Assembly (NCBI RefSeq): GCF_000473105.1
Contig: NZ_KI421498.1
Span: 3,205,009-3,269,008 of the forward strand
Source of the DNA: Phaeobacter inhibens DSM 16374
GTDB taxonomy: Bacteria > Pseudomonadota > Alphaproteobacteria > Rhodobacterales > Rhodobacteraceae
DNA: 64,000 nucleotides
Direction: 5' to 3'
The position numbers and the translations under genes were made by a program. Position 1 is the first letter of the stretch. Each line of letters starts with the position of its first letter. Below, piece after piece: positions 45,608 through 54,437 of this stretch. Below the pieces are notes generated by a model. The model searched no databases, was not told the origin of the DNA, and saw nothing but the letters and a program-made list of their open reading frames with translations.

Positions 45608-46942
45608 ATGCAGACGACATTCAGCGAAAAGCAGCTGCGCGATCCGGGCACCCAGCGCGCAAATGAAATCCTCAGGTCCTGTGTGCATTGCGGCTTCTGC
45701 ACTGCGACCTGCCCGACATATCAGGTGTTGGGCGATGAGCTGGATAGCCCGCGCGGCCGCATCTACCTGATCAAGGATATGCTGGAAAACGAACGGGTTC
45801 CGGATGCTAAAACCGTCAAGCATATTGACCGCTGCCTCAGCTGTCTGGCCTGCATGACCACCTGCCCGTCGGGGGTGCATTACATGCACCTTGTGGATCA
45901 TGCGCGCGCTTATATCGACAAACACTATAACCGGCCTTGGAGTGATCGTGCCCTGCGCTGGCTTCTGGCGCGGATCCTCCCGTATCCGGGGCGGTTTCGT
46001 CTCGCTTTGATCGGGGCCAAGCTGGCACAGCCCTTTAAAAGGCTGGTACCTGATGCCCGTTTGCGTGCCATGCTGGATATGCTGCCGAGGCATATCCCAC
46101 CGGTGAGCCGCAATGATGACCCGCAAAGCTTTGCCGCCAAAGCACCGCGCAGAAAACGCGTTGCCCTGATGACAGGCTGTGCGCAAAAGGCACTCAATAC
46201 CGATATCAATGACGCCACCATCCGTCTGCTGACCCGGCTGGGGTGTGAGGTTGTTGTCGCCGCGGGGGCGGGCTGCTGCGGCGCGCTGACCCATCACATG
46301 GGGCGCGAGGAAGAAAGCCACGCGACCGCTGCGAAGAACATCCGCGCCTGGACCGATGAAATTGACGGGCAGGGGCTGGACGCCATTGTTGTCAACACCT
46401 CGGGCTGCGGCACAACAGTCAAGGACTATGGCCATATGTTCCGCAATGACGCACTGGCGGAGGATGCGGCGCGGGTCTCGGCCCTTGCTATGGATATCTC
46501 TGAGTTATTGATTCAGCTGGATCTGCCCGAGGGTGCGCATAAGGAAACAACGGTGGCCTATCACGCGGCCTGTTCCCTGCAGCATGGGCAGCAGATCAAG
46601 ACATACCCGAAGACGCTCCTGAAGCGCGCGGGCTTCACGGTGGTAGAGCCCGCTGACAGTCACCTCTGCTGCGGCTCGGCCGGGACCTATAATCTGCTGC
46701 AGCCGGAAATTTCGGCTGAGTTGAAGGCACGCAAGGTAAAGACACTGGAAGCCAAGCACCCGGATCTGATCGCCGCGGGCAATATTGGCTGTATGATGCA
46801 GATCGGCTCCGCTACGGATATCCCGATCCTACATACGGTGGAGTTGTTGGATTGGGCAACCGGAGGTCCGAAACCACGGGCGCTGGCGGCGGGTGGGCCG
46901 GGTGCAGATCCCCGCGCGGGAGAGATCCCGATCCTTAGATGA
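45608..46942 (+). CDS. glcF: Glycolate oxidase iron-sulfur subunit GlcF
   Basis: GlcF moves electrons from the flavin subunits to the quinone pool. The 444-residue protein has two 4Fe-4S motifs (C25/C28/C31/C35 and C76/C79/C82/C86) and two CCG-type domains, ending in CCGALTHHMG and CCGSAGTYN, which bind further clusters in this family. It completes glcDEF. Glycolate excreted by phytoplankton is a plausible natural substrate for a marine host. Confidence 0.94.
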   Translation: MQTTFSEKQLRDPGTQRANEILRSCVHCGFCTATCPTYQVLGDELDSPRGRIYLIKDMLENERVPDAKTVKHIDRCLSCLACMTTCPSGVHYMHLVDHARAYIDKHYNRPWSDRALRWLLARILPYPGRFRLALIGAKLAQPFKRLVPDARLRAMLDMLPRHIPPVSRNDDPQSFAAKAPRRKRVALMTGCAQKALNTDINDATIRLLTRLGCEVVVAAGAGCCGALTHHMGREEESHATAAKNIRAWTDEIDGQGLDAIVVNTSGCGTTVKDYGHMFRNDALAEDAARVSALAMDISELLIQLDLPEGAHKETTVAYHAACSLQHGQQIKTYPKTLLKRAGFTVVEPADSHLCCGSAGTYNLLQPEISAELKARKVKTLEAKHPDLIAAGNIGCMMQIGSATDIPILHTVELLDWATGGPKPRALAAGGPGADPRAGEIPILR

Positions 46943-47072
46943 TACTGATCGGCAAGAAGTCGCTGCCAACCACCCACAGGCCGGGTGCATTCCGGATCCT
47001 GCTGCCGTAATTTTGCCCCAAGCAAAGCATACCCTGAAACGGGAGCGATTGGGACATGGGGCTGGCAAGGCG

Positions 47073-47927
47073 ATGAGCGTAAAGAAACCGATCCGGCAGC
47101 GGACGCTGTCACTGGCGGCAGCGCTGCTCTCTGTCGGACTGGCCTATGTTGCCGCGCCGAAAGGTGCGAGAGCTGATGACAGCCGCCTGCAACGGCTGGA
47201 AACTACAGAGGCTGGGCGCGATTGGCAGGCGGTCGGTCGGCTTGACGTTAACGGAGAAGGCTTCTGTACCGGCGCATTGATTGCGCCTGATTTGGTGCTG
47301 ACAGCGGCGCATTGTCTTTATGACCGCGATAGCCGTACCCGGATCGCACCGCAGACCATCGAATTTCTTGCGGGATGGCGCAACGGGCGCGCCTCGGCCT
47401 ATCGCAGTATCCGCCAGGCGGTCATCCACCCCAGCTATATCTACGATGGCAAAGTATCGACAGACCGGGTGCGCAACGATATCGCACTGCTGCAGTTACA
47501 ACGGCCCATTCGCAATACCACTGTGACACCCTTTGAAACCGACCAGCGTCCGCAAAAAGGCGCGCGGATTGGTGTGGTGTCCTATGCACACGACCGCTCG
47601 GAGGCTCCGTCGTTGCAGGATGTCTGTGCAGTGATGGCCCGGCAGGAGGGCGTGTTGGTGATGTCCTGCGATGTGGACTATGGCTCTTCCGGGGCGCCGG
47701 TGTTTTCCTTTGACGCAGGTCGCCCCAAGATCGTTTCGGTGGTCTCTGCCAAGGCAGAGGTCTCCGGTCAGCAGGTCGCGCTTGGGTCTGCTCTGGCAGA
47801 GGAATTGGCGCTGTTGCGTGCGCAGCTCACCGGCAGCCGGATTGGCGGGCAGATGCCCCCCGGAGTTGGCCGCGTGAAAGTGGGTGAACGTCGGAGCAAT
47901 TCCGGTGCAAAGTTCATCAGCCAATGA
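47073..47927 (+). CDS. Secreted trypsin-like serine protease, first of a tandem pair
   Basis: This 284-residue S1-family protease has a signal peptide ending GARA. The catalytic triad is visible: H80 in LTAAHC, D136 in NDIALL and S206 in YGSSGAPV (GSSGAP replaces the usual GDSGGP). Three or four cysteines are present, fewer than in animal trypsins. It ends NSGAKF, as does its neighbour. The start at 47073 excludes a long unrelated in-frame extension from 46893. It is coupled to the next gene by a four-base ATGA overlap. Confidence 0.82.
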   Translation: MSVKKPIRQRTLSLAAALLSVGLAYVAAPKGARADDSRLQRLETTEAGRDWQAVGRLDVNGEGFCTGALIAPDLVLTAAHCLYDRDSRTRIAPQTIEFLAGWRNGRASAYRSIRQAVIHPSYIYDGKVSTDRVRNDIALLQLQRPIRNTTVTPFETDQRPQKGARIGVVSYAHDRSEAPSLQDVCAVMARQEGVLVMSCDVDYGSSGAPVFSFDAGRPKIVSVVSAKAEVSGQQVALGSALAEELALLRAQLTGSRIGGQMPPGVGRVKVGERRSNSGAKFISQ

Positions 47928-48739
47928 GACTCTGCGCGCTTGTCCTGACTGTGGTGACGGCGTTCTATGCGACTGTGGCAGCGGCACAGGAGGCCGGGTT
48001 ACGTCGTCTCACCGACCGCGATGACCTTCTGGGTTGGGAGGCAGTCGGGCGGCTGGAGCTGAACGGGCAGGGGTTTTGCACCGGAACGCTGATTGCCCCG
48101 GATCTGGTGTTGACTGCGGCGCATTGTGTCTATGGTCAGGGCCATACCCCACGCCCGGCTGACCAGATCACTTTTCGCGCGGGTCTGCGTGGCGGGGTGG
48201 CAATTGCCGAGCGCGGGGCACTGCAGATTGCAGCGCATCCCGGGTTTCGACCGGGCGGGCGGCTTGATCTTGAGAACATCCGCCACGATGTCGCATTGAT
48301 CCGTCTGGCGGCCCCTGTGACCAGCGGATCGGCGAATGCCTTCGCGCTGCATTCCGGTCAGGACTATGGCAGCGATATATCGGTGACGTCCTACGGGATG
48401 GGCCGTGCTGAGGCTTTGTCGCGCCAGCGCCATTGCAATCTGATGGCTGAGCGCGCGGATGTGATGATGATCGACTGCAATGTAACTTTCGGCTCCTCCG
48501 GTGCACCAGTGTTCTCGCAGGTGGGCGGGCGCGGGCGTATTCTGGCGCTGATTTCCGGCGGTGGCCTATACGGTGGAAAGCAGGTGGCCTTTGGCATGAA
48601 ACTGCCGCAGAGGGTGGACGAGCTGAAAGCACAGCTGCGACGCAATCCAGTGGCGGCACCGGATCGGCGCATTAAGCGTATCCGCGTGGGCAGCGGTACG
48701 TCGGCAGGCGGCGCGAAATTTGTCCGCCCCGGCGGCTAA
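47924..48739 (+). CDS. Secreted trypsin-like serine protease, second of a tandem pair
   Basis: This 271-residue paralogue of the preceding protein has the same layout: signal peptide (cut near AAA, residue 21), shared GRLELNGQGFCTGTLIAPDLVLTAAHC, triad H67, D122 and S192 in FGSSGAPV, and a matching C-terminal GGAKF. A gene duplication is clear. Both probably act in the periplasm or outside the cell; substrates are unknown. The aspartate that sets trypsin specificity cannot be placed with confidence. Confidence 0.82.
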   Translation: MRLCALVLTVVTAFYATVAAAQEAGLRRLTDRDDLLGWEAVGRLELNGQGFCTGTLIAPDLVLTAAHCVYGQGHTPRPADQITFRAGLRGGVAIAERGALQIAAHPGFRPGGRLDLENIRHDVALIRLAAPVTSGSANAFALHSGQDYGSDISVTSYGMGRAEALSRQRHCNLMAERADVMMIDCNVTFGSSGAPVFSQVGGRGRILALISGGGLYGGKQVAFGMKLPQRVDELKAQLRRNPVAAPDRRIKRIRVGSGTSAGGAKFVRPGG

Positions 48740-48746
48740 GCCACCT

Positions 48747-48774
48747 CTTGAACCGGCAGTTTCAATCCTTATCT
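48747..48774 (+). promoter_or_regulatory. RpoH-type heat-shock promoter of hsp20
   Basis: CTTG (48747-48750), 17 bases, then CTTATCT (48768-48774) match the alphaproteobacterial RpoH consensus CTTG-N17/18-CYTATNT. It lies right after the protease stop and roughly 100 bases before the hsp20 ATG. Confidence 0.75.
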
Positions 48775-48872
48775 CAATTCTGTTCGGATCGCCGATGATC
48801 GGGATCCGACAGTCCAAACGCCTGTCCCTGATGGGAGGGCACGTAGAAATCGCTCACGAATGAGGATGACAC

Positions 48873-49331
48873 ATGCGTAGTTTTGATTTTGCACCGCTGC
48901 ACCGGGCCACCATTGGCTTTGACCAGATTGCCGACCTGATGGATCGCGCCCTGAGCTCTGACGTCGCGCAGCCGAGCTACCCCCCTTACAACATCGAAAA
49001 AACCGCCGCAGATGCCTATCGTATCTCGATTGCAGTTGCCGGCTTCTCCGAGGCTGATCTGGGTGTCGAGGTGAAGGAAAACGCGCTGGTCGTTTCGGCG
49101 AAGAAGTCCGAAGACGACAGCGACCGGACTTACCTGCATCGCGGCATCGCCACCCGCGCGTTTGAGCGTCGGTTCACTTTGGCCGACCATGTGCGCGTCA
49201 CCGGTGCAAGCCACTCCGACGGCATGCTGCACATTGATCTGCAGCGCGAGGTGCCCGAGGCACTGAAACCGCGCCGGATCGAAATCTCAACCGGCAAGGC
49301 GCCGGAACTGGACGCCAAGACCGTCAACTGA
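48873..49331 (+). CDS. Small heat-shock protein Hsp20 (IbpA-like)
   Basis: This 152-residue alpha-crystallin-domain chaperone binds unfolding proteins without ATP. The family core runs from PPYNIEKTAADAYRISIAVAGF to the GxLxIxL-like GMLHIDLQREVP, and the N-terminal FDFAPLHRATIGFDQI is typical of bacterial IbpA. The 5' leader of about 95 bases can form a hairpin (CGGATC with GGATCCG) and could act as a thermosensor, although I cannot identify a ROSE element. A strong terminator follows. Confidence 0.92.
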   Translation: MRSFDFAPLHRATIGFDQIADLMDRALSSDVAQPSYPPYNIEKTAADAYRISIAVAGFSEADLGVEVKENALVVSAKKSEDDSDRTYLHRGIATRAFERRFTLADHVRVTGASHSDGMLHIDLQREVPEALKPRRIEISTGKAPELDAKTVN

Positions 49332-49371
49332 TGCCGCGCTGATCTTCCTGATCTGACAGCTTTGAACGCAG

Positions 49372-49403
49372 CAGCCCCCCGATGCTATCGGGGGGCTGTT
49401 TTG
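49372..49403 (+). terminator. Terminator of hsp20
   Basis: CAGCCCCCC pairs with GGGGGGCTG over a nine-base loop, followed by TTTT. It also sits at the tail of the convergent gene. Confidence 0.9.
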
Positions 49404-49433
49404 ATATATGCCTGGCACTCTGAGTGGATGAGA

Positions 49434-51623
49434 TCAGTTGACTGTCGGCGTGTTCATCTGACCGATGGAAAAGAACATCGTCTCGCCGGAGGCATCATCG
49501 ACCCCATCATTGTCGGTTGTGATGAAACCTTCTCCCTCGGCAGTGATAGCCAGCCCTTCGACCTTATCCAGAACATAGCCGCCGGTCGCCGTCAGATCCG
49601 GCAGCAGATCACGCACCAGCTCCTTGTTGACCACCGGGAGTGGCCCGCCGAGCGGCGCTGGTGTCATCTCAGCGAGGGAAACGCGGTAGACCTTTTTGGT
49701 CACAGCGCGGAAGTCATGCTGGTTGTCGCGCTCAATGACATAAACATAGTCGCCATGGGCCACGATCTCTGACAGGCCGACCCAACCGGTGTCGGGCTCT
49801 GCCTTGGGATAGTGAACCGCGCCCCATTCCTTGGTTTCCAAGTTGTAGGACACCAGTTTGACGTGGTTCTTCGGGTCGTCTTTCCATTCGCGCTGAACGG
49901 CCATCCAGAGCGTGTCGCCCACTTTGGTGATGCCTTCAAAGCCAAAGCGGCGCTCGACGGCCATCAGCTCGGCTGGCAGACCGATTTCGCCCTTTTTGGC
50001 TTTGATCAGCCCATCTTTGTTGACGTGGTAGATCGCATGGGGAACGACACGGTCGCTGCGCCCTTCAGAGGCGACGTAAAACCCACCTTTGCCGTCCAGT
50101 GTGATGCCTTCCAGATCCAGTTTCTGGGCCGGGTTGCCGTCCTGCCGATGGATGCGGATCACGTCGACGATACGCGCAGGTGTCTGACTGGGGTCAATCT
50201 TGAAGATCGAGGGCTGGAAGCCGTAGAAGCTGTCGTTGACCGCATAGATCATACCGTCAGCATCTGCGACCATCCCGGAGAGCGCGCCCCAGCCGATCAG
50301 CTCATCCGCGTCGGCAGAAGTCAAATGCGGATAGGTCGGTGCACCGTTCTGCAATTCATACATCATGACATGGGCGCGTGGGCCTTTGTCTTCGATCAGA
50401 TCCTTCTCATTGGCCGAGACCAGCAGACCGCGTTCGGGGATGACGGCGTATCCTTCTGGCCCAACGCCAGAGGGCAGCAGCTGGGTTAGAACCGGATTGG
50501 TGGGGTCTGTAACATCATAGACCCCCACCACTGATGCGCGTTCTGCACCAACGAACACATAGGGCGTGCCGTCAAATTCAGCGAAGGTCACGCTTTCGGG
50601 TTCGACGCCTTTGGCATCAGAGCGTTTGTCCGGGTAATGGCCAATCTGCACGATGGCATGTTCAAAGGAGGTGCCGCTGTCATAAACGACGGTGCCGTCT
50701 TTGTTATAGATCGTCCAGCTGCGAGAGCCGCCGTTGTAATCGCCTTCGTTTGCAGTGGCGAAGTGGTTGTCGTCAATCCAAGTGACGGCGTCGGGCTCAC
50801 GCAGGCGGCCCTCTTGGCTTTCGGTGAAGATCAATGCGCCGCGTTCGTCCGTGGCGTCGATACCTTCAAGATCGACCGCCCCAGCTGAGAAATGGTTCTG
50901 GACCTTGCCATCCTTGGACAGGATCACAAGATGGTTGTTTTCCTGAAGAGTAACAACCGTCTCCCCAAGCCCATTGATGGAGACATACTCCGGCTCGGGA
51001 TCGTCGCTGGCAATCTCCGCCAGGCCTGTAAGGCCGATTACCTTCATAGAGGCACAATCTAAGCCGCCGTTTGCGGTGTTGATCATCACCAGATTGCCCG
51101 CGGGCATTTGCGGCATCAGGCCATCGTTCAGATCTTCGTCACGTTCGTTTTCAATCGCAACGGCGAGGAAGGCCCCGTCCTTGGACTTGGCAACAGAATC
51201 CGGCTGACCGCCCAGATCGCAAGAGCCAGTCTCGGCGCCAGTGCTGATGTCAAAGGCTTTCAACAGACCGGAGGGCTGTGTGTAGCTCTTGGATGTGTTC
51301 ACACCGACATAGGCCGTGGTGCCAACAACAGCAACGGAGGTCGGCTCACCCGGCAGCGCGATATTTCCCTTGGGGGCCGGGTTCGCAGGATCGGTGATGT
51401 CGATCAGGCCCAGAGCCCCCAGCGGGCTGTCGGTATAGACCAGCGTCATGCCGTCCGCAGTCGCGTCGATGATTTCGGGAGAACTTTCGCGTGTGATGTC
51501 TTCACCTGCGGCCATGTTCTGGACCACGGGAAAGGACGCGATACGATTAAATGAAGTGTCTGCCTGCGCGATACCAGCGGTGAGCGCGAGGGCAGAGGTC
51601 AGGCACAAAAGGCGCGTGGACAT
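49434..51623 (-). CDS. Secreted phytase-like esterase with N-terminal beta-propeller
   Basis: This 729-residue exported protein has a signal peptide cut after AQA (about residue 21). The N-terminal half reads as a beta-propeller of the choice-of-anchor I kind (repeats such as YTDSPLGALGLIDITDPANP and ANEGDYNGGSRSWTIYNK). The C-terminal half (about 430-720) matches the esterase-like phytase domain: SGMVADADGMIYAVNDSF, KLDLEGITLDGKGGFYVASEGR and VEGLAI. Phosphate scavenging from organic esters is the likely role, inferred from the family. No anchor is visible. It converges on hsp20. Confidence 0.8.
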   Translation of the reverse strand: MSTRLLCLTSALALTAGIAQADTSFNRIASFPVVQNMAAGEDITRESSPEIIDATADGMTLVYTDSPLGALGLIDITDPANPAPKGNIALPGEPTSVAVVGTTAYVGVNTSKSYTQPSGLLKAFDISTGAETGSCDLGGQPDSVAKSKDGAFLAVAIENERDEDLNDGLMPQMPAGNLVMINTANGGLDCASMKVIGLTGLAEIASDDPEPEYVSINGLGETVVTLQENNHLVILSKDGKVQNHFSAGAVDLEGIDATDERGALIFTESQEGRLREPDAVTWIDDNHFATANEGDYNGGSRSWTIYNKDGTVVYDSGTSFEHAIVQIGHYPDKRSDAKGVEPESVTFAEFDGTPYVFVGAERASVVGVYDVTDPTNPVLTQLLPSGVGPEGYAVIPERGLLVSANEKDLIEDKGPRAHVMMYELQNGAPTYPHLTSADADELIGWGALSGMVADADGMIYAVNDSFYGFQPSIFKIDPSQTPARIVDVIRIHRQDGNPAQKLDLEGITLDGKGGFYVASEGRSDRVVPHAIYHVNKDGLIKAKKGEIGLPAELMAVERRFGFEGITKVGDTLWMAVQREWKDDPKNHVKLVSYNLETKEWGAVHYPKAEPDTGWVGLSEIVAHGDYVYVIERDNQHDFRAVTKKVYRVSLAEMTPAPLGGPLPVVNKELVRDLLPDLTATGGYVLDKVEGLAITAEGEGFITTDNDGVDDASGETMFFSIGQMNTPTVN

Positions 51624-51756
51624 CGGCAGCTCCAGTATGGATGAATTGACTGCCTTGCTCCTGACGGGTCTGCATCAAGGTTTTGTGACGCTTTGATGTA
51701 GTTTTAATGATGTGGTGGCTGCGGGAGGGAAACCCGCCGCAGCCCTTCATCCAGGG

Positions 51757-53232
51757 TCATACAGACATGCAGATGTATTTCATCTCAAGGTAGTCTTCGA
51801 TGCCATGGTGGCTGCCTTCACGGCCCAACCCCGACTGCTTTACCCCACCAAAGGGGGCCAGCTCGGTTGAGATGATGCCGGTGTTGACCCCGACAATACC
51901 GTATTCCAGCGCCTCGGCCACTTTGTAGACCCGGCTCAGATCCTTGGCGTAGAAATAGGAGGCCAGGCCAAAGATCGTGTCATTGGCCATTTCGATCACG
52001 TCGTCTTCGGTATCAAACTTAAACAGCGGCGCCATCGGGCCAAAGGTCTCATCCTGAGAGAATACCATGTCCTGCGTGGCACCTGTGATAATTGTCGGCT
52101 CAAAGAATGTGCCGCCCAGCTCCGATGGATTGCCGCCCAGGATCACTTCGGCGCCTTTTTCTTTTGCATCGGCGATGTGGGATTTGACCTTTTCCACCGC
52201 GTTCTCGTTGATCAGCGGGCCAAACTGCACGCCCTCAGCCAACCCGTCGCCAACCGTCATCTTGGCGACGGCCTCTTTCAGTTTTTCCGCAAAGGCATCG
52301 TAAACACCTGCCTGGACATAGATCCGATTAGCGCAGACGCAGGTCTGGCCGTTATTGCGGAACTTGCACATGATCGCGCCTTCGACTGCGGCGTCGAGGT
52401 CGGCATCATCAAACACGATGAACGGCGCGTTGCCGCCCAGTTCCATTGAACATTTCATCACGGTGTCGGCCGCCTGTCGCATCAGGATGCGCCCCACTTC
52501 GGTAGATCCGGTAAAGGTCAGCTTGCGCACGGCGTTGTTCTCGCAGAACTCTTTGCCTGTTTCCGAGGCATTGGAAGAGGTCACGACGTTGAAGACGCCC
52601 GCCGGAATGCCCGCACGGTCTGCCAGCACGGCCAACGCGGTCGCCGACAGCGGCGTCAATTCGGCAGGCCGCGCAACAAAGGCACAGCCCGCCGCCAACG
52701 CCGGGCCCGCCTTGCGGGTGATCATCGCATTGGGGAAATTCCAGGGTGTGATCGAGGCGGCCACCCCAATGGGCTGTTTCAGCACGGTGATGCGCTTGTC
52801 GCGCTGATGGCCGGGAATGGTCTCGCCATAGATACGTTTGGCTTCTTCTGCAAAGAACTCAATGAAGGACGCGCCATAACCGATCTCACCGCGCGACTCG
52901 GCGAGGGGCTTGCCCATCTCGGCGGTCAGGATCACAGCCAGATCCTCTTGGTTCTCCATCATCAGATCAAACCATTTGCGCAGAACATTTGCACGTTCTT
53001 TGCCGGTCCATTTGGACCAATCCTTCTGAGCGACTTCTGCCTGCGCGATGGCGCCGGCCACTTGCGACCGGCTGACATCCGCCACATTGGCAATCACATC
53101 GCCACGCGCCGGGTTCTTCACCTCGAATGTGCCGTCCGCGCCATCGACAAACGCCCCGCCGATATAGGCACGGGGTTCTAGTAGGCTAGGGTCGGTGAGC
53201 AGTGATTTCAGGTCAGTGGTTGCGTCGAGCAT
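51757..53232 (-). CDS. gabD: NAD(P)-dependent succinate-semialdehyde dehydrogenase
   Basis: This 491-residue aldehyde dehydrogenase is of the GabD type: catalytic C298 with the redox partner C300 in GQTCVCANR, general base E264 in MELGGNAP and the NAD(P) loop TFTGSTEVGR. It converts succinic semialdehyde to succinate, ending GABA breakdown. The start MLDATTDLKSLL at 53232 is preferred over 53253. No gabT is nearby. A hydrolase gene is divergent, 199 bases away. Confidence 0.9.
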   Translation of the reverse strand: MLDATTDLKSLLTDPSLLEPRAYIGGAFVDGADGTFEVKNPARGDVIANVADVSRSQVAGAIAQAEVAQKDWSKWTGKERANVLRKWFDLMMENQEDLAVILTAEMGKPLAESRGEIGYGASFIEFFAEEAKRIYGETIPGHQRDKRITVLKQPIGVAASITPWNFPNAMITRKAGPALAAGCAFVARPAELTPLSATALAVLADRAGIPAGVFNVVTSSNASETGKEFCENNAVRKLTFTGSTEVGRILMRQAADTVMKCSMELGGNAPFIVFDDADLDAAVEGAIMCKFRNNGQTCVCANRIYVQAGVYDAFAEKLKEAVAKMTVGDGLAEGVQFGPLINENAVEKVKSHIADAKEKGAEVILGGNPSELGGTFFEPTIITGATQDMVFSQDETFGPMAPLFKFDTEDDVIEMANDTIFGLASYFYAKDLSRVYKVAEALEYGIVGVNTGIISTELAPFGGVKQSGLGREGSHHGIEDYLEMKYICMSV

Positions 53233-53431
53233 TGCGGGCCTCCCGTATATCATTTGCGAAATGCAAATCAGCTGTGACTTGATATGTCCAGAAAGATAGA
53301 TGAGTCCAGAATTTGATCAAATGTAGGGGCTAGGCGGGCATCACATCGATGTTCTGCAGGGACCGGGTCATTTGACATGTTCTGTGCCAGGCTGTCAGGT
53401 AGCGGCAACAAGAAGAACAGGGAGACTGGGC

Positions 53432-54217
53432 ATGGAGCTCGACGACGCGTATTCAAATGGCGCCTATATCGAAAATGCTGACAGCTATCCGCCGCGCTGG
53501 GCGGCCTCTGCCGAGGATTTTCGCAACGCGATGCGTGACCGGTCCCGGCTGGATGTGCCCTACGGCGAGGGGGCCAGGCACCGCTATGATCTGTTTCTTC
53601 CCGAAGGTGCAGCCAAGGGGCTGATGATCTTTGTGCATGGCGGTTATTGGATGGCGTTCGATAAATCCAGCTGGTCGCATCTGGCTGTGGGGGCGTTGGC
53701 GCACGGCTATGCGGTCGCCATTCCCTCCTATGATCTTTGCCCAGAGGTACGGATTGCTGATATCACCCAACAGATCGCCTCAGCTGTCACCGCCATCGCT
53801 GCCGAGGTGGAGGGACCGATTTCGCTGGCGGGCCATTCCGCAGGCGGGCATCTGGTGGCGCGCATGTTGGACCGGGAACTTTTGCCGGAGGAGGTGGGTG
53901 AACGGATTGCCGCGGTGGTGCCGATCTCACCGCTTGCGGATCTGCGGCCTCTGCTGCGCACCACGATGAACACCAAGTTCAAGCTGGACGCAGCAAACGC
54001 TGCCGCAGAAAGCCCAATTGACATGGAACATCGCTATCCGGCGGATGTCACAGTCTGGGTGGGCGGTGACGAGCGCCCGGCCTTTCTGGATCAGGCCGTC
54101 TGGCTGGCCGAAGCCTGGGAGGTGGATCATGTCATTGCGTTCGGCAAACATCATTTCAACGTGATCGAACCCTTGGCCGATCCCGAAAGCGATCTGGTCG
54201 CGGTCTTGGTCAAATAA
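53432..54217 (+). CDS. Alpha/beta hydrolase, kynurenine formamidase-like
   Basis: This 261-residue cytoplasmic hydrolase has the oxyanion-hole motif HGGYW (about 69-73), the nucleophile S in GHSAGG, a late Asp in GGDERPAF and the catalytic His in GKHHFNV. HGGYW and length match eukaryote-type arylformamidases, which cleave N-formylkynurenine, but broader esterases share them and no kynurenine genes are near. Start at 53432 after AGGGAGA. A terminator follows. Confidence 0.8.
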   Translation: MELDDAYSNGAYIENADSYPPRWAASAEDFRNAMRDRSRLDVPYGEGARHRYDLFLPEGAAKGLMIFVHGGYWMAFDKSSWSHLAVGALAHGYAVAIPSYDLCPEVRIADITQQIASAVTAIAAEVEGPISLAGHSAGGHLVARMLDRELLPEEVGERIAAVVPISPLADLRPLLRTTMNTKFKLDAANAAAESPIDMEHRYPADVTVWVGGDERPAFLDQAVWLAEAWEVDHVIAFGKHHFNVIEPLADPESDLVAVLVK

Positions 54218-54243
54218 CCCGACCCTTCAGAAAAAAAACGCAC

Positions 54244-54276
54244 AACGCCGCAGAAACCTGCGGCGTTTGTCGTTTT
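54244..54276 (+). terminator. Terminator of the alpha/beta hydrolase gene
   Basis: AACGCCGCAG pairs with CTGCGGCGTT around a short AAAC loop; a TTTTTT run follows a few bases later. Confidence 0.85.
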
Positions 54277-54437
54277 TTGACTCTCTTGCGGGGATTCAGA
54301 CTTGCCAGCATTGCAGCTCTGCCGCAATCTCTGCGCCAAGGGCCAGGCGATGGCGTCGCCGCATGGAGTTCATGCTGCCCTAACTCTCAAACCGTCCTGA
54401 ACGCCGGGACCTTTCTTGTAAGATGGAAGGGTCGACT

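Noticed and set aside
51624-51756. A Pho box upstream of the phytase-like gene
   Set aside because: One half-site (GCGTCAC) is tolerable but the second is poor, so the match is not above chance.
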